This document shows, piece after piece, positions 14,883 through 23,198 of a DNA stretch of 48,022 nt. The position numbers were made by a program, and so were the translations under genes. The stretch spans positions 1 to 48,022 of the forward strand of contig NZ_BCMJ01000014.1 in the NCBI RefSeq assembly GCF_002583405.1, in the 5' to 3' direction. Numbering within the stretch: position 1 is the first letter of the stretch; the number at the start of each line of letters is the position of its first letter. The notes beneath the pieces are model-generated. The model saw nothing but the letters and a program-made list of their open reading frames with translations. It did not search any database and was not told the origin of the DNA. The stretch is from Secundilactobacillus silagincola. Its GTDB lineage: Bacteria; Bacillota; Bacilli; Lactobacillales; Lactobacillaceae.

Positions 14883-14923
14883 TTAATCAAACAAGTAAAT
14901 ACGCAATTTGTTCGCTTGATTAA
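14883..14923. repeat. Inverted pair of par-type motifs
   Basis: TTAATCAAACAAG at 14883-14895 is an inverted, and TTTGTTCGCTTGATTAA at 14907-14923 a direct, copy of the motif found in the parA promoter. They lie just after the partner gene. Confidence 0.55.
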
Positions 14924-14969
14924 TTTGTGATTAGGTAAAAACTAGTAAAGTGCACTAAACCAAATACGG

Positions 14970-14998
14970 TTGCCTGTAGGTAAGCGCTATGCTAGACT
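14970..14998 (+). promoter_or_regulatory. Candidate promoter of the rep leader
   Basis: TTGCCT (14970-14975) and TAGACT (14993-14998) are 17 bp apart. A transcript would start near 15005 and pass through the three hairpins of the leader before repA at 15470. Confidence 0.5.
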
Positions 14999-15037
14999 AA
15001 GATTAATTTAACAACCGAATAAATAGATCAAGCTAAA

Positions 15038-15200
15038 CAGAAAAATCCCCGATTCACGAGGAATCGGGGATTTTAGGTTTAGCAAGTAGCTAATAGCGAG
15101 CTACTTAGATTCAGACGATTTAGACCGCCAAGTTAAAATCGTCTGAACATTGTTCTTAATTTGTAGGTTAATTATACCGCAAACCAGTCCTATGGGACAA
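15038..15200 (-). ncRNA. Candidate antisense RNA controlling repA
   Basis: On the minus strand a TATAAT (15171-15176) has TTGTCC 18 bp upstream, so an RNA would start near 15164. Going leftward it contains a 10-bp perfect stem (15112-15121 with 15136-15145) with a 14-base loop that reads UAACUUGGCGGUCU on this strand. That loop includes a UUGG turn of the YUNR type used for antisense pairing. Next come an 8-bp stem (15084-15106) and a perfect 14-bp stem (15042-15074) ending in a T run. Promoter, kissing-loop stem and terminator in about 125 bases upstream of a RepA_N gene match the layout of counter-transcribed copy-control RNAs. Existence of the RNA is inferred. Confidence 0.6.
15042..15074. 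terminator. 14-bp stem, bidirectional terminator or attenuator
   Basis: 15042-15055 pairs exactly with 15061-15074 around ACGAG. T runs are present in both directions. It ends the proposed antisense RNA and could also attenuate the sense leader. Confidence 0.75.
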
Positions 15201-15469
15201 GTGAAGGATAGTTAAAAACAAATTGAATCCAATGGGCTAAGTGGCTAACCAATGCTATTTAGTCCATTTTTGTTGTTAGAAATTAAAAAAAGTTGCCGTA
15301 TGGGCAACCCAGAATAGACACATGCCGGTGAATTTACAAAGCCGATCACGTCCAATGTTCGCTTTGTAATTCAGTTAAAGCATATCAGATTTGTATTTTA
15401 AAACAAGTCAGATGTTTTAGCAACTCTCTTTAAGACGACGTGTGTCAGTTAAGAAAGGGAGCTTTTATT

Positions 15470-16549
15470 ATGGATCAATCAAACTTCAACTTTACAAATG
15501 CTAAAAGGGCCTATGAAGTAAAGTTTTACGCTTTGCCGCAGATCTTACTCCAAGGGGAAAAATATAAGGATCTTAGCGATAGTGCCATTTTACTTTATTC
15601 GGTGTTACGCGATCGTCTAAGTTACTCACTAAGCAATAATTGGGTTGACGAAAATAACAACGTATATTTCATATACACAAACAATGAACTAAAAGATTTA
15701 CGAAACTGGTCAAATAATAAAATCAATAAGATTAAACACGAATTAATGGACGCGAACCTTTTGTATCAAAAACATATGGGGTTTAATCCAAGATCAGGCA
15801 AAAACGAACCAAATAGATTATATTTGGCAGATTTGGAAGTAACAGCAAAAGACGTTTATATTAAGCGAGAGCCATTAAAATCGCCTGAACCCCTTGGTAC
15901 AAGCGGACTTCTCAAAAAGAGAAACCCGCATGATACCGTTGAACCCCTTGGTACAAGCGGACTTCTCAAAAAGAGAAACCCGCATGATACCGTTTCTGAT
16001 ACGTCTGAATCCCTTGGTACAAGCGGACTTCTCAAAAAGAGACAAGATCTAGACTATACTAATAATTTAGATACTAATAGATACAATATAGATACTCAAA
16101 AGTTGGACTTTTCCACAGCCCATTTTTCACCAGCAGAACTAGAAACCCAAAACCGAGATTTGGTGACCCATGCTAATGACTTCTTAACTGATGAAGACAG
16201 TGGCTTACCGGTTTTCTTAGAACCCGAAGCTGTGCAACTACTTAGTTTTTGGTGCCGTACCCCGCAACAAATGCGCCGGTTTATTGGTATCATCTTGAAT
16301 GCTAAATATCGAGTTGAAAAGGATCATCAGGACATTGGCGTCATAATTCCACTTGATGATGAGGAACTGAAGCCTTTGATGACTAAAGCCTTGAGACGCT
16401 ACTTTAACGCCCTTAGAAGCAATGAGAAGCACATCAAGAACGTGGAAAACTACTTGTACGGCACCATGCAAAACCTATTTGGCGTTTGGTGGAATAAACA
16501 AGCGGCTAGAGAATATGCGGCCAAACACCCTAACGATGAGCGTGCTTAA
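15470..16549 (+). CDS. repA: Replication initiator RepA (RepA_N family)
   Basis: A 359-aa initiator. The N-terminal RepA_N domain (about 10-130) includes FYALPQILLQGEKYKDLSDS and the winged-helix part NNELKDLRNWSNNKINKIKHEL. The C-terminal domain (about 240-359) is host-specific in this family. Between them the protein repeats PLGTSGLLKKRNPHDTV, encoded by the DNA repeats at 15887-16042. RepA_N plasmids carry their origin inside the rep gene, in this linker. The ATG at 15470 has AAAGGGAG upstream; an in-frame start at 15440 lacks one. Expression is probably controlled by the antisense RNA in the leader. It initiates theta replication. Confidence 0.93.
   Translation: MDQSNFNFTNAKRAYEVKFYALPQILLQGEKYKDLSDSAILLYSVLRDRLSYSLSNNWVDENNNVYFIYTNNELKDLRNWSNNKINKIKHELMDANLLYQKHMGFNPRSGKNEPNRLYLADLEVTAKDVYIKREPLKSPEPLGTSGLLKKRNPHDTVEPLGTSGLLKKRNPHDTVSDTSESLGTSGLLKKRQDLDYTNNLDTNRYNIDTQKLDFSTAHFSPAELETQNRDLVTHANDFLTDEDSGLPVFLEPEAVQLLSFWCRTPQQMRRFIGIILNAKYRVEKDHQDIGVIIPLDDEELKPLMTKALRRYFNALRSNEKHIKNVENYLYGTMQNLFGVWWNKQAAREYAAKHPNDERA
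15887..16042 (+). repeat. Iteron-like repeats inside repA (probable oriV)
   Basis: 15887-15940 and 15941-15994 are two identical 54-bp direct repeats in tandem. A third, partial copy of 36 bp lies at 16007-16042 with one change at its start. They code for the repeated PLGTSGLLKK segments. Exact nucleotide identity, including third codon positions, points to selection or recent duplication at the DNA level, as expected for RepA binding sites of an intragenic origin. Confidence 0.75.
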
Positions 16550-16715
16550 AACTAAAAAGCTATATAAGGCCATTTAAGCTGTTTTAAACAGATAGAGCAT
16601 AATTATATTAAACGAGTTTTAAAATGCGCTTACGGGCACTTTAGGAACGTTGTATAAGTGCCATTGCGGAAAGGACAGCAAACTTAAATTCACAACTTTT
16701 AAAGAAGCAGGCTAA

Positions 16716-16744
16716 TTGAGATGATACTCAAAGATTAGTATAAT
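16716..16744 (+). promoter_or_regulatory. Promoter of the RHH/epsilon-like/zeta operon
   Basis: TTGAGA (16716-16721) and TATAAT (16739-16744) are 17 bp apart. The -35 is part of an inverted repeat, TTGAG-ATGATA-CTCAA (16716-16731), a plausible operator for the RelB/DinJ-like protein encoded next. Confidence 0.65.
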
Positions 16745-16778
16745 GTGAGTAGTAATAAAAAGGGGGGGCGAGAAAATC

Positions 16779-17060
16779 ATGGCAGTTAAGGAAAAGAAAC
16801 GCGTACAAGTCCAGATTGACAAAGAATTGGCAGATAATACCGAAGCCGTTTTAAGCCAGTTAGGTCTAAACCCAACTACCGCGATCAATATGTTTTATAA
16901 GCGGATCGTAGCTGACGCAGCATTACCGTTTAAACCAGCCCTGAGCGAAGCCGAAAGAGCTAATTTAAGCCTTTTAAAGGCTACCAAAGAGACACCAGTA
17001 ACAGAGTTCAAAGACGCTAAAGAAGTCGCTGATTGGCTCAATGATCCAGATGAGGACTAA
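16779..17060 (+). CDS. RelB/DinJ-family RHH protein
   Basis: A 93-aa protein with an N-terminal ribbon-helix-helix (KKRVQVQIDKELADNTEAVL, then GLNPTTAINMFYKRIV) and the FK(P)ALSEAE and ADWLNDPDED features of DinJ antitoxins. No RelE/YafQ toxin follows. The next genes are an epsilon-like small protein and a zeta toxin, so this protein may act as the operon repressor, the role of omega in omega-epsilon-zeta systems. GGGGGGG lies about 9 bases before the ATG. Confidence 0.8.
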   Translation: MAVKEKKRVQVQIDKELADNTEAVLSQLGLNPTTAINMFYKRIVADAALPFKPALSEAERANLSLLKATKETPVTEFKDAKEVADWLNDPDED

Positions 17061-17100
17061 TGGCTTATCAGATTAAATAAATTAATAACTTGGAAGTGTG

Positions 17101-17292
17101 ATGAACATGAAAGATACAATCACAATTAATGACTTTTTTGAAATTGCCAAAGAAACTGATTTAAAAGATTTACTTGATAAGTCATTACATGAGCCAGATC
17201 CAGAAAAGCGCAAAGTATATGACGCTTTATATACCTACTTTTTAGATAAAAGGCAAGATGAGGTTATTAAGCGAAAGGACTTTGTCCGTTGA
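17101..17292 (+). CDS. Small acidic protein, probable zeta antitoxin
   Basis: A 63-aa helical, charged protein (FFEIAKETDLKDLLDKSLHE). Its stop overlaps the TTG start of the zeta gene (TTGA), which couples the two. Position, size and charge fit an epsilon-like antitoxin; this is inference, since I see no clear epsilon motif. The start may be ATG 17101 or ATG 17107, both after GGAAG. Confidence 0.65.
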   Translation: MNMKDTITINDFFEIAKETDLKDLLDKSLHEPDPEKRKVYDALYTYFLDKRQDEVIKRKDFVR

Positions 17293-17969
17293 TAGATAAA
17301 CCCCAATACATTATTGTTGCTGGTATTAACGGAGCAGGGAAAAGTACGCTATACGATACATTCCCCATCTTGTTTGACAAAACAAAACGGATTAACGCTG
17401 ATGAACTTTTAAGACAAATGGGTGGCGATTGGCATAAAGATAGTGACAACTTAAAAGCCATGAAAGAAGAAATCAAACAACTACACTATGCTTTAGATCA
17501 CTAGCAAAGTATTCATGTAGAAACAACACTGGCAGGTAGAGGCAAAGCTCAACTCAATTTGATTGACAAAGCTCACAAAAATGGTTTTGAAGTGACTTTA
17601 TTATATGTTGCTTTGCGAGATGAAAATTTAGCTATCCAAAGGGTCAACGAACGGGTACAAAAAGGTGGCCACGGTGTTCCAGTAGCAACGATCAAGAAAC
17701 GTTATCAGCAATCCAAACATAATTTGCCATTAGTGGCCTTTAAATCTGATAAGGTCATGATCTATGATAATAGCGAAAAGTTTACCTCTGTTTATGCAAG
17801 AGAGAAGGGACAAGTTTTTAAGAACGATTTGAGGCATTTTCCTTGGATAAACCAAAATATTACTTATCCAGAAAAGGTGCAAAAGCAGTTACAAAATTTT
17901 GCAGATCAAAACCCAGAAGTCAAACCAAAAAATGATCCCGAAAATAAAAACGATCGGCCTAGTTATTAG
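17289..17969 (+). pseudogene. Zeta toxin interrupted by an in-frame stop
   Basis: Zeta toxins phosphorylate UDP-N-acetylglucosamine and block cell-wall synthesis. The frame starts at TTG 17289 and shows Walker A GINGAGKST, then RINADELLRQMGGDW. It is stopped by TAG at 17502-17504. The same frame then continues with QSIHVETTLAGRGK, the expected next part of the kinase, followed by RVQKGGHGVP and TIKKRY to 17969. A single CAG-to-TAG change would explain it. The C-terminal tail is poorly conserved and Lys/Asn/Pro rich. The toxin is inactive unless the stop is read through. Confidence 0.85.
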
Positions 17970-17982
17970 GTTGATCGTTTTT
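17942..17982. terminator. Bidirectional terminator between zeta and the minus-strand gene
   Basis: AAAACGATC and GATCGTTTT pair across the two convergent stop codons, with T runs on both strands. Confidence 0.7.
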
Positions 17983-18237
17983 TAATTTATCCGGTTTATG
18001 GGCGTTAACATAGTCATCAAATGTTTTTAAAAGTTCTTCGGTTTCTTCGACCGATAGGTTATCAGCTTGAAAGTATTTTTCGAGCAAAGCCCCTTTTTGA
18101 ATTAATCGGCGAGAACGGGCTTTGCGGGCTTGCCGATTTTCATAGTATTTAGATTGCCGTAATTTAAAATCTTCCCGCTCAATTTTTTGTTTTAAACGCG
18201 CTTGCTGTTCGACTAGTTTTTCATATTGATTAGACAT
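17959..18237 (-). CDS. Small coiled-coil protein next to oriT
   Basis: A 92-aa, highly charged helical protein (KLVEQQARLKQKIEREDFKL) with a basic middle (NRQARKARSRRLIQKGALLE) and a conserved-looking NLSVEETEELLKTFDDYV end. It is transcribed away from the relaxase gene, with its partner at 18260. Small basic helical proteins beside oriT are often relaxosome accessory proteins or their relatives. The shared end motif with the next gene suggests the two are paralogous. No function can be assigned firmly. Confidence 0.6.
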   Translation of the reverse strand: MSNQYEKLVEQQARLKQKIEREDFKLRQSKYYENRQARKARSRRLIQKGALLEKYFQADNLSVEETEELLKTFDDYVNAHKPDKLKNDQPNN

Positions 18238-18259
18238 GGAATTTCCCCATCTCGTATGG

Positions 18260-18469
18260 CTAATGATCTACGGACTTTACCTTTAAAAATTCAGAAAATT
18301 GCTTAGCTAAAAGCTTAATCTGATCGTTAGACAAATTAGCATAATCTAAATTGGCTTGACTGATGATTTGTTTACCTAGCCGTTGTTCAATCTTATTTTT
18401 TTCGTCCTTAATTTTTTGATTAAGGGCTTTTAATTTAGCTTCTTGTTTTTCTAAGTTACTTTGAGACAT
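18260..18469 (-). CDS. Small coiled-coil protein, first of the oriT-leftward pair
   Basis: A 69-aa protein (NLEKQEAKLKALNQKIKDEKN, written here in part: LEKQEAKLKALNQKIKD) with the C-terminal NLSNDQIKLLAKQFSEFLK, resembling the end of its neighbour. ATG at 18469 has GGAGGG 6 bases upstream, so it is preferred over the in-frame start at 18502. It may help the relaxase at oriT; that is inference from position and charge. Confidence 0.6.
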   Translation of the reverse strand: MSQSNLEKQEAKLKALNQKIKDEKNKIEQRLGKQIISQANLDYANLSNDQIKLLAKQFSEFLKVKSVDH

Positions 18470-18617
18470 AACGATCCCTCCAATCATATTAGAAATAATC
18501 ACCGAAACTATATCATATAAGAAACGTTAAGTCAAAGTATAAAATTTGAAATAGCGAAGCGGAAGGCATACACTAAGTTAAAGTTAAGAGAATCAGCAGG
18601 CCGAGTGAAATGAGGTC

Positions 18618-18649
18618 AATGCGCACTTACACGTCATCTTTGATGACGT
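18618..18649 (-). other. Origin of transfer (oriT) with RSF1010-like nic
   Basis: On the minus strand an inverted repeat ACGTCATC-AAA-GATGACGT (18631-18649) is followed by G and then TAAGTGCGCATT (18629-18618). RSF1010-family origins have the same layout: a hairpin followed by GTAAGTGCG, cut before CCCT. The expected nick is after TAAGTGCG, on the minus strand. The strand would then enter the recipient with the small genes, TA operon and replicon first and the relaxase and transfer genes last, the usual order. Confidence 0.8.
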
Positions 18650-18679
18650 TGTGATAAACCCATTAAAACCTGTATTAGA

Positions 18680-18694
18680 AGTCGCCGATGGCGA
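18680..18694. repeat. GTCGCC-GAT-GGCGAC hairpin near oriT
   Basis: A perfect 6-bp stem with a 3-base loop between oriT and the relaxase start. It could be part of the relaxosome site or a leader structure; nothing decides this. Confidence 0.4.
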
Positions 18695-18738
18695 CAACAA
18701 AGTCAAACCCATAAACCCAAAGAAAGGTGGTGACCGAC

Positions 18739-20799
18739 ATGGCAATTTTTCATATGAGTTTTAGTAATATTAGTGCTGGTAAAGGACGAAGTGCGATTGC
18801 CAGTGCCGCTTATCGAAGTGGTGAAAAGCTATTTGATGATAAGGAAGGTCGCCACTATTTTTATGCCCGATCGATCATGCCAGAAAGCTTTATTTTGACG
18901 CCAAAAAATTCACCTGAATGGGCGAGTGATCGAGAGCAGTTGTGGAATGAAGTTGAAAAGAAAGATCGTAAATCAAACTCACGGTATGCAAAAGAGTTTA
19001 ACGTGGCTTTACCGGTAGAATTAAGTGAATCCGAACAGAAAGAATTACTGACAAAATATGTGCAAGAAAATTTTGTTGATGAGGGCATGGTAGCCGACGT
19101 GGCAATTCATCGCGACCACCCAGATAATCCGCACGCTCATGTGATGTTAACCAATCGCCCATTTAACCCCGATGGTACTTGGGGACAGAAAACAAAAACC
19201 GAATACATTTTAGATAGTCATGGTAATAAAACTAAGACCCCTGCAGGGAATGTGAGAAACCGAAAAATTTGGTTGGTTGATTGGGATAAAAAAGAAAAAA
19301 TCAATCAATGGCGACACAATTGGGCGGTTAGTGTAAATCAAGTTTTAGAGCAAAAAAATATTCCCGATCGGATCAGCGAAAAATCATTTATCGAGGAGGG
19401 AATAGATGATACACCAACTCAACATGAGGGAATCAATAGTAAGCGGCATGAAAGAAAAGAATTTAACCAACAAGTTAAGAACTATCGTAAGTCCAAAGCT
19501 GGCTATAAAAACAACCAAGAAAAAGTAATTAATAGAGGTCATTTAGATAGCCTAAGTAAACACTTCTCGTTTAACGAGAAAAAAGTGGTCAAAGAGTTAA
19601 GCCACGAACTGAAAACTTATATTAGTTTGGAAAGTTTAGATGATAAGCGGCGCATGCTATTTAATTGGAAAAACAGTACCTTAATTAAGCACGCTGTTGG
19701 TGAAGATGTCACTAAGCAATTATTGACGATTAACCAACAAGAAAGCTCACTCAAAAACGCAGATGAACTCTTAAATAAAGTGGTTGATCGCACGACTAAA
19801 AAACTTTATCCAGAGCTTGATTTTGAACAGACAACCGCGGCTGAACGACGGGAATTAATTAAGGAAACCGATAGCGAACAAACAGTTTTCAAGGGTAGTG
19901 AATTAAACGAACGTTTAATGAACATTCGTGATGATTTGTTGACCCAACAACTATTGACCTTTACTAAGCGGCCATACGTTGGTTTTAAGTTATTAATGCA
20001 ACAAGAAAAGGAAGTCAAAATCGAGCTTAAATATACGCTGATGATTCATGATGATAGCTTAGAAAGTCTAGAACACGTTGATCAAGGTCTACTAGAAAAG
20101 TATTCACCAACCGAGCAGCAAAAGATTACTCGCGCAGTCAAAGAATTGCGAACAATCATGGCCGTTAAGCAAGTCATTAAAACGCAATACCATGAAGTAT
20201 TGAAAAGGGCCTTTCCCAAAGGCGATTTAGATGAATTACCAATGACTAAACAGGAACAAGCCTATACAGCCGTGATGTACTATGATCCTGCTTTAAAGCC
20301 ATGTCAGGCTGAAACAATTGAACAGTGGCAAGCAAATCCACCACAGGTGTTCAGTCCCCAAGAACATCAACAAGGACTAGCTTATTTATCGGGACAGCTT
20401 AGCTTAGATCAGTTAGAAAATCATCACTTACAACGGGTTTTAAAGCATGATGGCACTAAACAACTCTTTTTTGGCGAATGCAAAGCCGATCCGACGATTA
20501 AGAACAGTCAGATCGAGAAAATCCAAAAGCAGTTAAAAGGGCAACAAGCCAAGGACGACCAGTACAGAAAAGCAAATATGGGGCATTATCAACCGCTAAA
20601 TTATAAGCCAGTTAGTCCAGACTATTACTTAAAGACGGCCTTTAGTGATGCGATCATGACTGTTCTATATGCTCGTGATGAAGATTACCAACGGCAAAAG
20701 CAAGAACGTGGACTGAAAGAAACCGAGTGGGAAATGACGAAAAAGCAGCGGCAACACCAAACCCGGAACCGGCATGAAGATGGGGGTATGCACTTGTAA
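18739..20799 (+). CDS. mobA: MobA/MobL-family relaxase (MOBQ)
   Basis: A 686-aa relaxase that nicks oriT, stays covalently bound and leads the strand into the recipient. The N-terminal domain shows [29 protein letters not shown] with the Tyr of motif I, and the metal-binding histidine motif [17 protein letters not shown] around 130-145. The C-terminal 400 residues are helical, without a recognisable primase or helicase domain. ATG at 18739 follows AAAGGTGG; the GTG at 18727 is less likely. The nic sequence at 18618 is of the MOBQ type, in agreement. Confidence 0.93.
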   Translation: MAIFHMSFSNISAGKGRSAIASAAYRSGEKLFDDKEGRHYFYARSIMPESFILTPKNSPEWASDREQLWNEVEKKDRKSNSRYAKEFNVALPVELSESEQKELLTKYVQENFVDEGMVADVAIHRDHPDNPHAHVMLTNRPFNPDGTWGQKTKTEYILDSHGNKTKTPAGNVRNRKIWLVDWDKKEKINQWRHNWAVSVNQVLEQKNIPDRISEKSFIEEGIDDTPTQHEGINSKRHERKEFNQQVKNYRKSKAGYKNNQEKVINRGHLDSLSKHFSFNEKKVVKELSHELKTYISLESLDDKRRMLFNWKNSTLIKHAVGEDVTKQLLTINQQESSLKNADELLNKVVDRTTKKLYPELDFEQTTAAERRELIKETDSEQTVFKGSELNERLMNIRDDLLTQQLLTFTKRPYVGFKLLMQQEKEVKIELKYTLMIHDDSLESLEHVDQGLLEKYSPTEQQKITRAVKELRTIMAVKQVIKTQYHEVLKRAFPKGDLDELPMTKQEQAYTAVMYYDPALKPCQAETIEQWQANPPQVFSPQEHQQGLAYLSGQLSLDQLENHHLQRVLKHDGTKQLFFGECKADPTIKNSQIEKIQKQLKGQQAKDDQYRKANMGHYQPLNYKPVSPDYYLKTAFSDAIMTVLYARDEDYQRQKQERGLKETEWEMTKKQRQHQTRNRHEDGGMHL

Positions 20800-20881
20800 G
20801 ATAAATGTAATAATTAAATGGTATCAATGCACCTATTTATGTGCTAAACTAAAGCTAAAATAAAGAAAGGAGAATCCGCAT

Positions 20882-21211
20882 GTGGCAAACAAACAAAAAT
20901 GGCATAGTTTAGCACAAGCAAGTCGTGAATTAGGACATGGGCGCAACTATGTTAGTGCTTGGTTGAGCAGACATAGAGAAGAGTTTCCGGAAGAATTAAT
21001 GCTTGGTTCTGGGAAAAGCAAGTTAATATCTGATGAAGGGATAGAGTGGATTAAGAAGCATATAAAAAAAGAGGGCGTCCTCGTCAGCAGTAGAGTTGCT
21101 AACGGGGATCAGCACCTAGAAATACGCCTTCTAGGTGTCACCCTCCTAATAATCCATTTTACAGGGCGGGATAGGGGAACGTCCAGAGAACAATTATCCC
21201 GATTGATTTAA
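20882..21211 (+). CDS. Small HTH-like protein at the head of the transfer operon
   Basis: A 109-aa product starting at GTG 20882 behind AAAGGAG. The first 65 residues look like a helix-turn-helix DNA-binding protein (WHSLAQASRELGHGRNYVSAWL). After residue 65 the sequence loses this character and the DNA contains hairpins (21113-21137 and GAGGG/CCCTC around it), so the tail may be frame overlap with a regulatory region. A role as regulator of the downstream operon is a guess from position. Confidence 0.6.
   Translation: MANKQKWHSLAQASRELGHGRNYVSAWLSRHREEFPEELMLGSGKSKLISDEGIEWIKKHIKKEGVLVSSRVANGDQHLEIRLLGVTLLIIHFTGRDRGTSREQLSRLI
21071..21144 (+). promoter_or_regulatory. Nested hairpins before the long transfer operon
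   Basis: CACCTAGAA (21113-21121) pairs with TTCTAGGTG (21129-21137), enclosed by GAGGG (21071-21075) and CCCTC (21140-21144). It lies in the 3' part of the preceding frame, about 80 bases before the next gene. It could act as an attenuator or mRNA processing site. Confidence 0.4.
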
Positions 21212-21224
21212 AGGAGGTGATCCA

Positions 21225-21839
21225 ATGAAAGTAGAAAGCTGGCAGGGCATTAATGGCAAGCTAATTCATAATGGCCAGAAAGCTATCGTGGTTAAAGACG
21301 AACAAGAATTGGCGGATCAAGACAAGTTACAAGACCGATTGAAACAGGAAGGTAAACCAATTGACGAGGTACGGAAAGCATTAATCAAAAATACCGTTAA
21401 GCGTCAGATTAAGACCGACCCATTAAAAATCAGTAGTTGGTTTAATCGTCATCAAGACAGCAAGAACGCCAAAAAAACTGAAAAGCTAGTTAGTGATAAG
21501 CCAACTCATCAATATAAGCAAATTAAAAATGAAATGACCTTTTTTGGTGAGAGTTTCCTGGAAGGCTTCTTAGGTTTCTATGGCTTAGAAGTTGATAACG
21601 CCTTAGACCGTTACGAACATAATTTGCATGTCTTAGAGACCCAAGAATTAGGCCAGTCAGAAAAAGAGTATTACTTAGCCACGAGTGAAAACGGCCGCGT
21701 CAACTTAGCCACCGATCCATTACCAAGCCAGCAAATTGCCGAGGAACAAATGAACAAGTTCTATCAGCGTGAGCCAGAAGAAACGCAGGCAGAACAAATT
21801 CAATTACGAACATCAGAAGACGATAGGAAGGAGGAATAA
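21225..21839 (+). CDS. Conserved conjugation-operon protein of unknown function
   Basis: A 204-aa soluble, charged protein behind AAGGAGGTG. It begins with a small strand-rich region (SWQGINGKLIHNGQKAIVVK), followed by a Lys-rich middle, and ends in a Gln/Glu-rich tail. No membrane helix or enzyme motif is seen. It ends one base before the pilin gene, so it is part of the transfer operon. I do not recognise its function. Confidence 0.7.
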   Translation: MKVESWQGINGKLIHNGQKAIVVKDEQELADQDKLQDRLKQEGKPIDEVRKALIKNTVKRQIKTDPLKISSWFNRHQDSKNAKKTEKLVSDKPTHQYKQIKNEMTFFGESFLEGFLGFYGLEVDNALDRYEHNLHVLETQELGQSEKEYYLATSENGRVNLATDPLPSQQIAEEQMNKFYQREPEETQAEQIQLRTSEDDRKEE

Positions 21840-21840
21840 C

Positions 21841-22176
21841 ATGAAGTTCAGCAAAGTAAAAGCGTTAGCAACTACTGGAGCTACTGCGATTTATTTGGGC
21901 TTGATGAACGCCCAGGTTGTTTTGGCGGCGGACGGTGGCGAAGTTAAAAGCAAGCTAACCAGCGCTGGTAAGACGATTCAAGGTATTTTAACTGGCTTGG
22001 TCGTTTTAGTTGGGATTTGTGTCGCGCTATTTATTATTATCAAAAGAATGCCTGACGCAGACGATCCGCGAGAGAAATCAGAAGTTTATCACGCGGTTGG
22101 CCGGGTGGCTGGTTTAGTGGCCTTAGCGGCAGCCATTATCTGGCTATTACCTTGGGTTTACAGCCTATTCACTTAA
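21841..22176 (+). CDS. VirB2/CagC-like pilin subunit
   Basis: A 111-aa membrane protein: an N-terminal signal-like helix ending in LAADGG, then two hydrophobic helices (TIQGILTGLVVLVGICVALFII and VAGLVALAAAIIWLLPWVYSLF) with a short polar link, KRMPDADDPREKSEVY. This is the layout of VirB2/TrbC and of CagC-type proteins in Gram-positive type IV secretion systems. ATG at 21841 has AAGGAGG upstream. Confidence 0.85.
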   Translation: MKFSKVKALATTGATAIYLGLMNAQVVLAADGGEVKSKLTSAGKTIQGILTGLVVLVGICVALFIIIKRMPDADDPREKSEVYHAVGRVAGLVALAAAIIWLLPWVYSLFT

Positions 22177-22196
22177 TTTAAAAAGGAGCCTGCCAA

Positions 22197-22559
22197 ATGA
22201 AGAAAGGAAAAGAATTTATCTTCCCAGAGAACGTAGATAAAGATTACGGGATCTGGAAAGACTACACCTTGAAGGATTTTGGCTATGCGGCGCTGGCAGG
22301 ACTAGTGGGCTTAATTTTTATTGCAATCCCACCCTATGGTCTGATCTTAGTCCTGATAAAAATAGTGATTGTTGTCTTAGCCATGACGATTGTCATGGCT
22401 ATTTTAACAATTCGGCCAGTTGCGGCGCGGAAGAATATTAAAGTGCGGGATAACTTTAAGCTGAAACGCCGCTATGCCAATGGTCAGAAACTGTTTTATT
22501 TAAAACCGAAGAAGCGAGGTGAACTAAATGCGTTTGAAGAAGAACAAAACCGCCAATAA
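22197..22559 (+). CDS. VirB3/PrgI-like inner-membrane protein
   Basis: A 120-aa protein with two TM helices back to back (FGYAALAGLVGLIFIAIPPYG and ILVLIKIVIVVLAMTIVMAI) near 28-75 and a basic cytosolic tail. PrgI/VirB3-like proteins sit just before the VirB4 ATPase in Gram-positive transfer operons, as here. The end overlaps the next gene by 32 bases. Confidence 0.75.
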   Translation: MKKGKEFIFPENVDKDYGIWKDYTLKDFGYAALAGLVGLIFIAIPPYGLILVLIKIVIVVLAMTIVMAILTIRPVAARKNIKVRDNFKLKRRYANGQKLFYLKPKKRGELNAFEEEQNRQ

Positions 22560-23187
22560 ATCAGCCAGGCTAGATTGGGATTACCAACCGCCCAAAATCA
22601 ATGGTGGCAAAGAAACCATTGATGACATGAGCTTGGTGGTGGGTATGTATGGTAATTACGAAGTTACCAAAACGGGTAATCTCGTTGGTATTTTGGAAGT
22701 TAGTGGGATCAACCTGGATCTACTTAATGAAACCGAACAGCAAGACGTCTTTGAGGACTATGGCGCCTTTCTCATGAGTACGTTAGGTGAAGGGGTTGAT
22801 GACACCTTACAGTTCTTAGAGCCGACAATTCCCGTCAATATGACAGCTTATCTCAATGGTCTCAAACGGCGGTATCTCGCTTTACAAAAAGATCACCCCG
22901 AGCAACAGTTCAAAATCCAGCTCATAGCCAGTTATTTGGATCACTTTACTAAAGTCCAGGAATCCAAAAACATGACAACTAAGCAACATCTGCTAATCGT
23001 TAAGGTGCCAATTAAAGACAAAAGTGTTAAGAGCTTAAACCTAGCGGTCACTCATTTAGACGAAAAGATCGAACAGGTTAAACGAGACATTGAAAATGCG
23101 TTAACGGATTTTGATGTGACGGCCAAAGTGTTGACTAGTCAAGAAGTCCAAGAGATTTTAAAGAACTTGATCAATTTTAATGGATAG
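22528..23187 (+). CDS. Conjugation protein, TrsD-like
   Basis: A 219-aa soluble protein with no TM helix. The GMYGNYEVTKTGNLVGILEVSGINLDLL stretch (shown in part: YEVTKTGNLVGILEVSGI) resembles the N-terminal domain of VirB4-type ATPases, and the gene lies directly before the VirB4 gene. It may be a split-off N-terminal domain that works with that ATPase. The TrsD name follows gene order in pGO1/pMRC01-type systems. Confidence 0.75.
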   Translation: MRLKKNKTANKSARLDWDYQPPKINGGKETIDDMSLVVGMYGNYEVTKTGNLVGILEVSGINLDLLNETEQQDVFEDYGAFLMSTLGEGVDDTLQFLEPTIPVNMTAYLNGLKRRYLALQKDHPEQQFKIQLIASYLDHFTKVQESKNMTTKQHLLIVKVPIKDKSVKSLNLAVTHLDEKIEQVKRDIENALTDFDVTAKVLTSQEVQEILKNLINFNG

Positions 23188-23198
23188 GGGGAAACAAA

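Noticed and set aside
15887-16042. CRISPR-like array in repA
   Set aside because: The repeats are 54 bp in tandem with no spacers, stay in the repA frame, and no cas genes are present.
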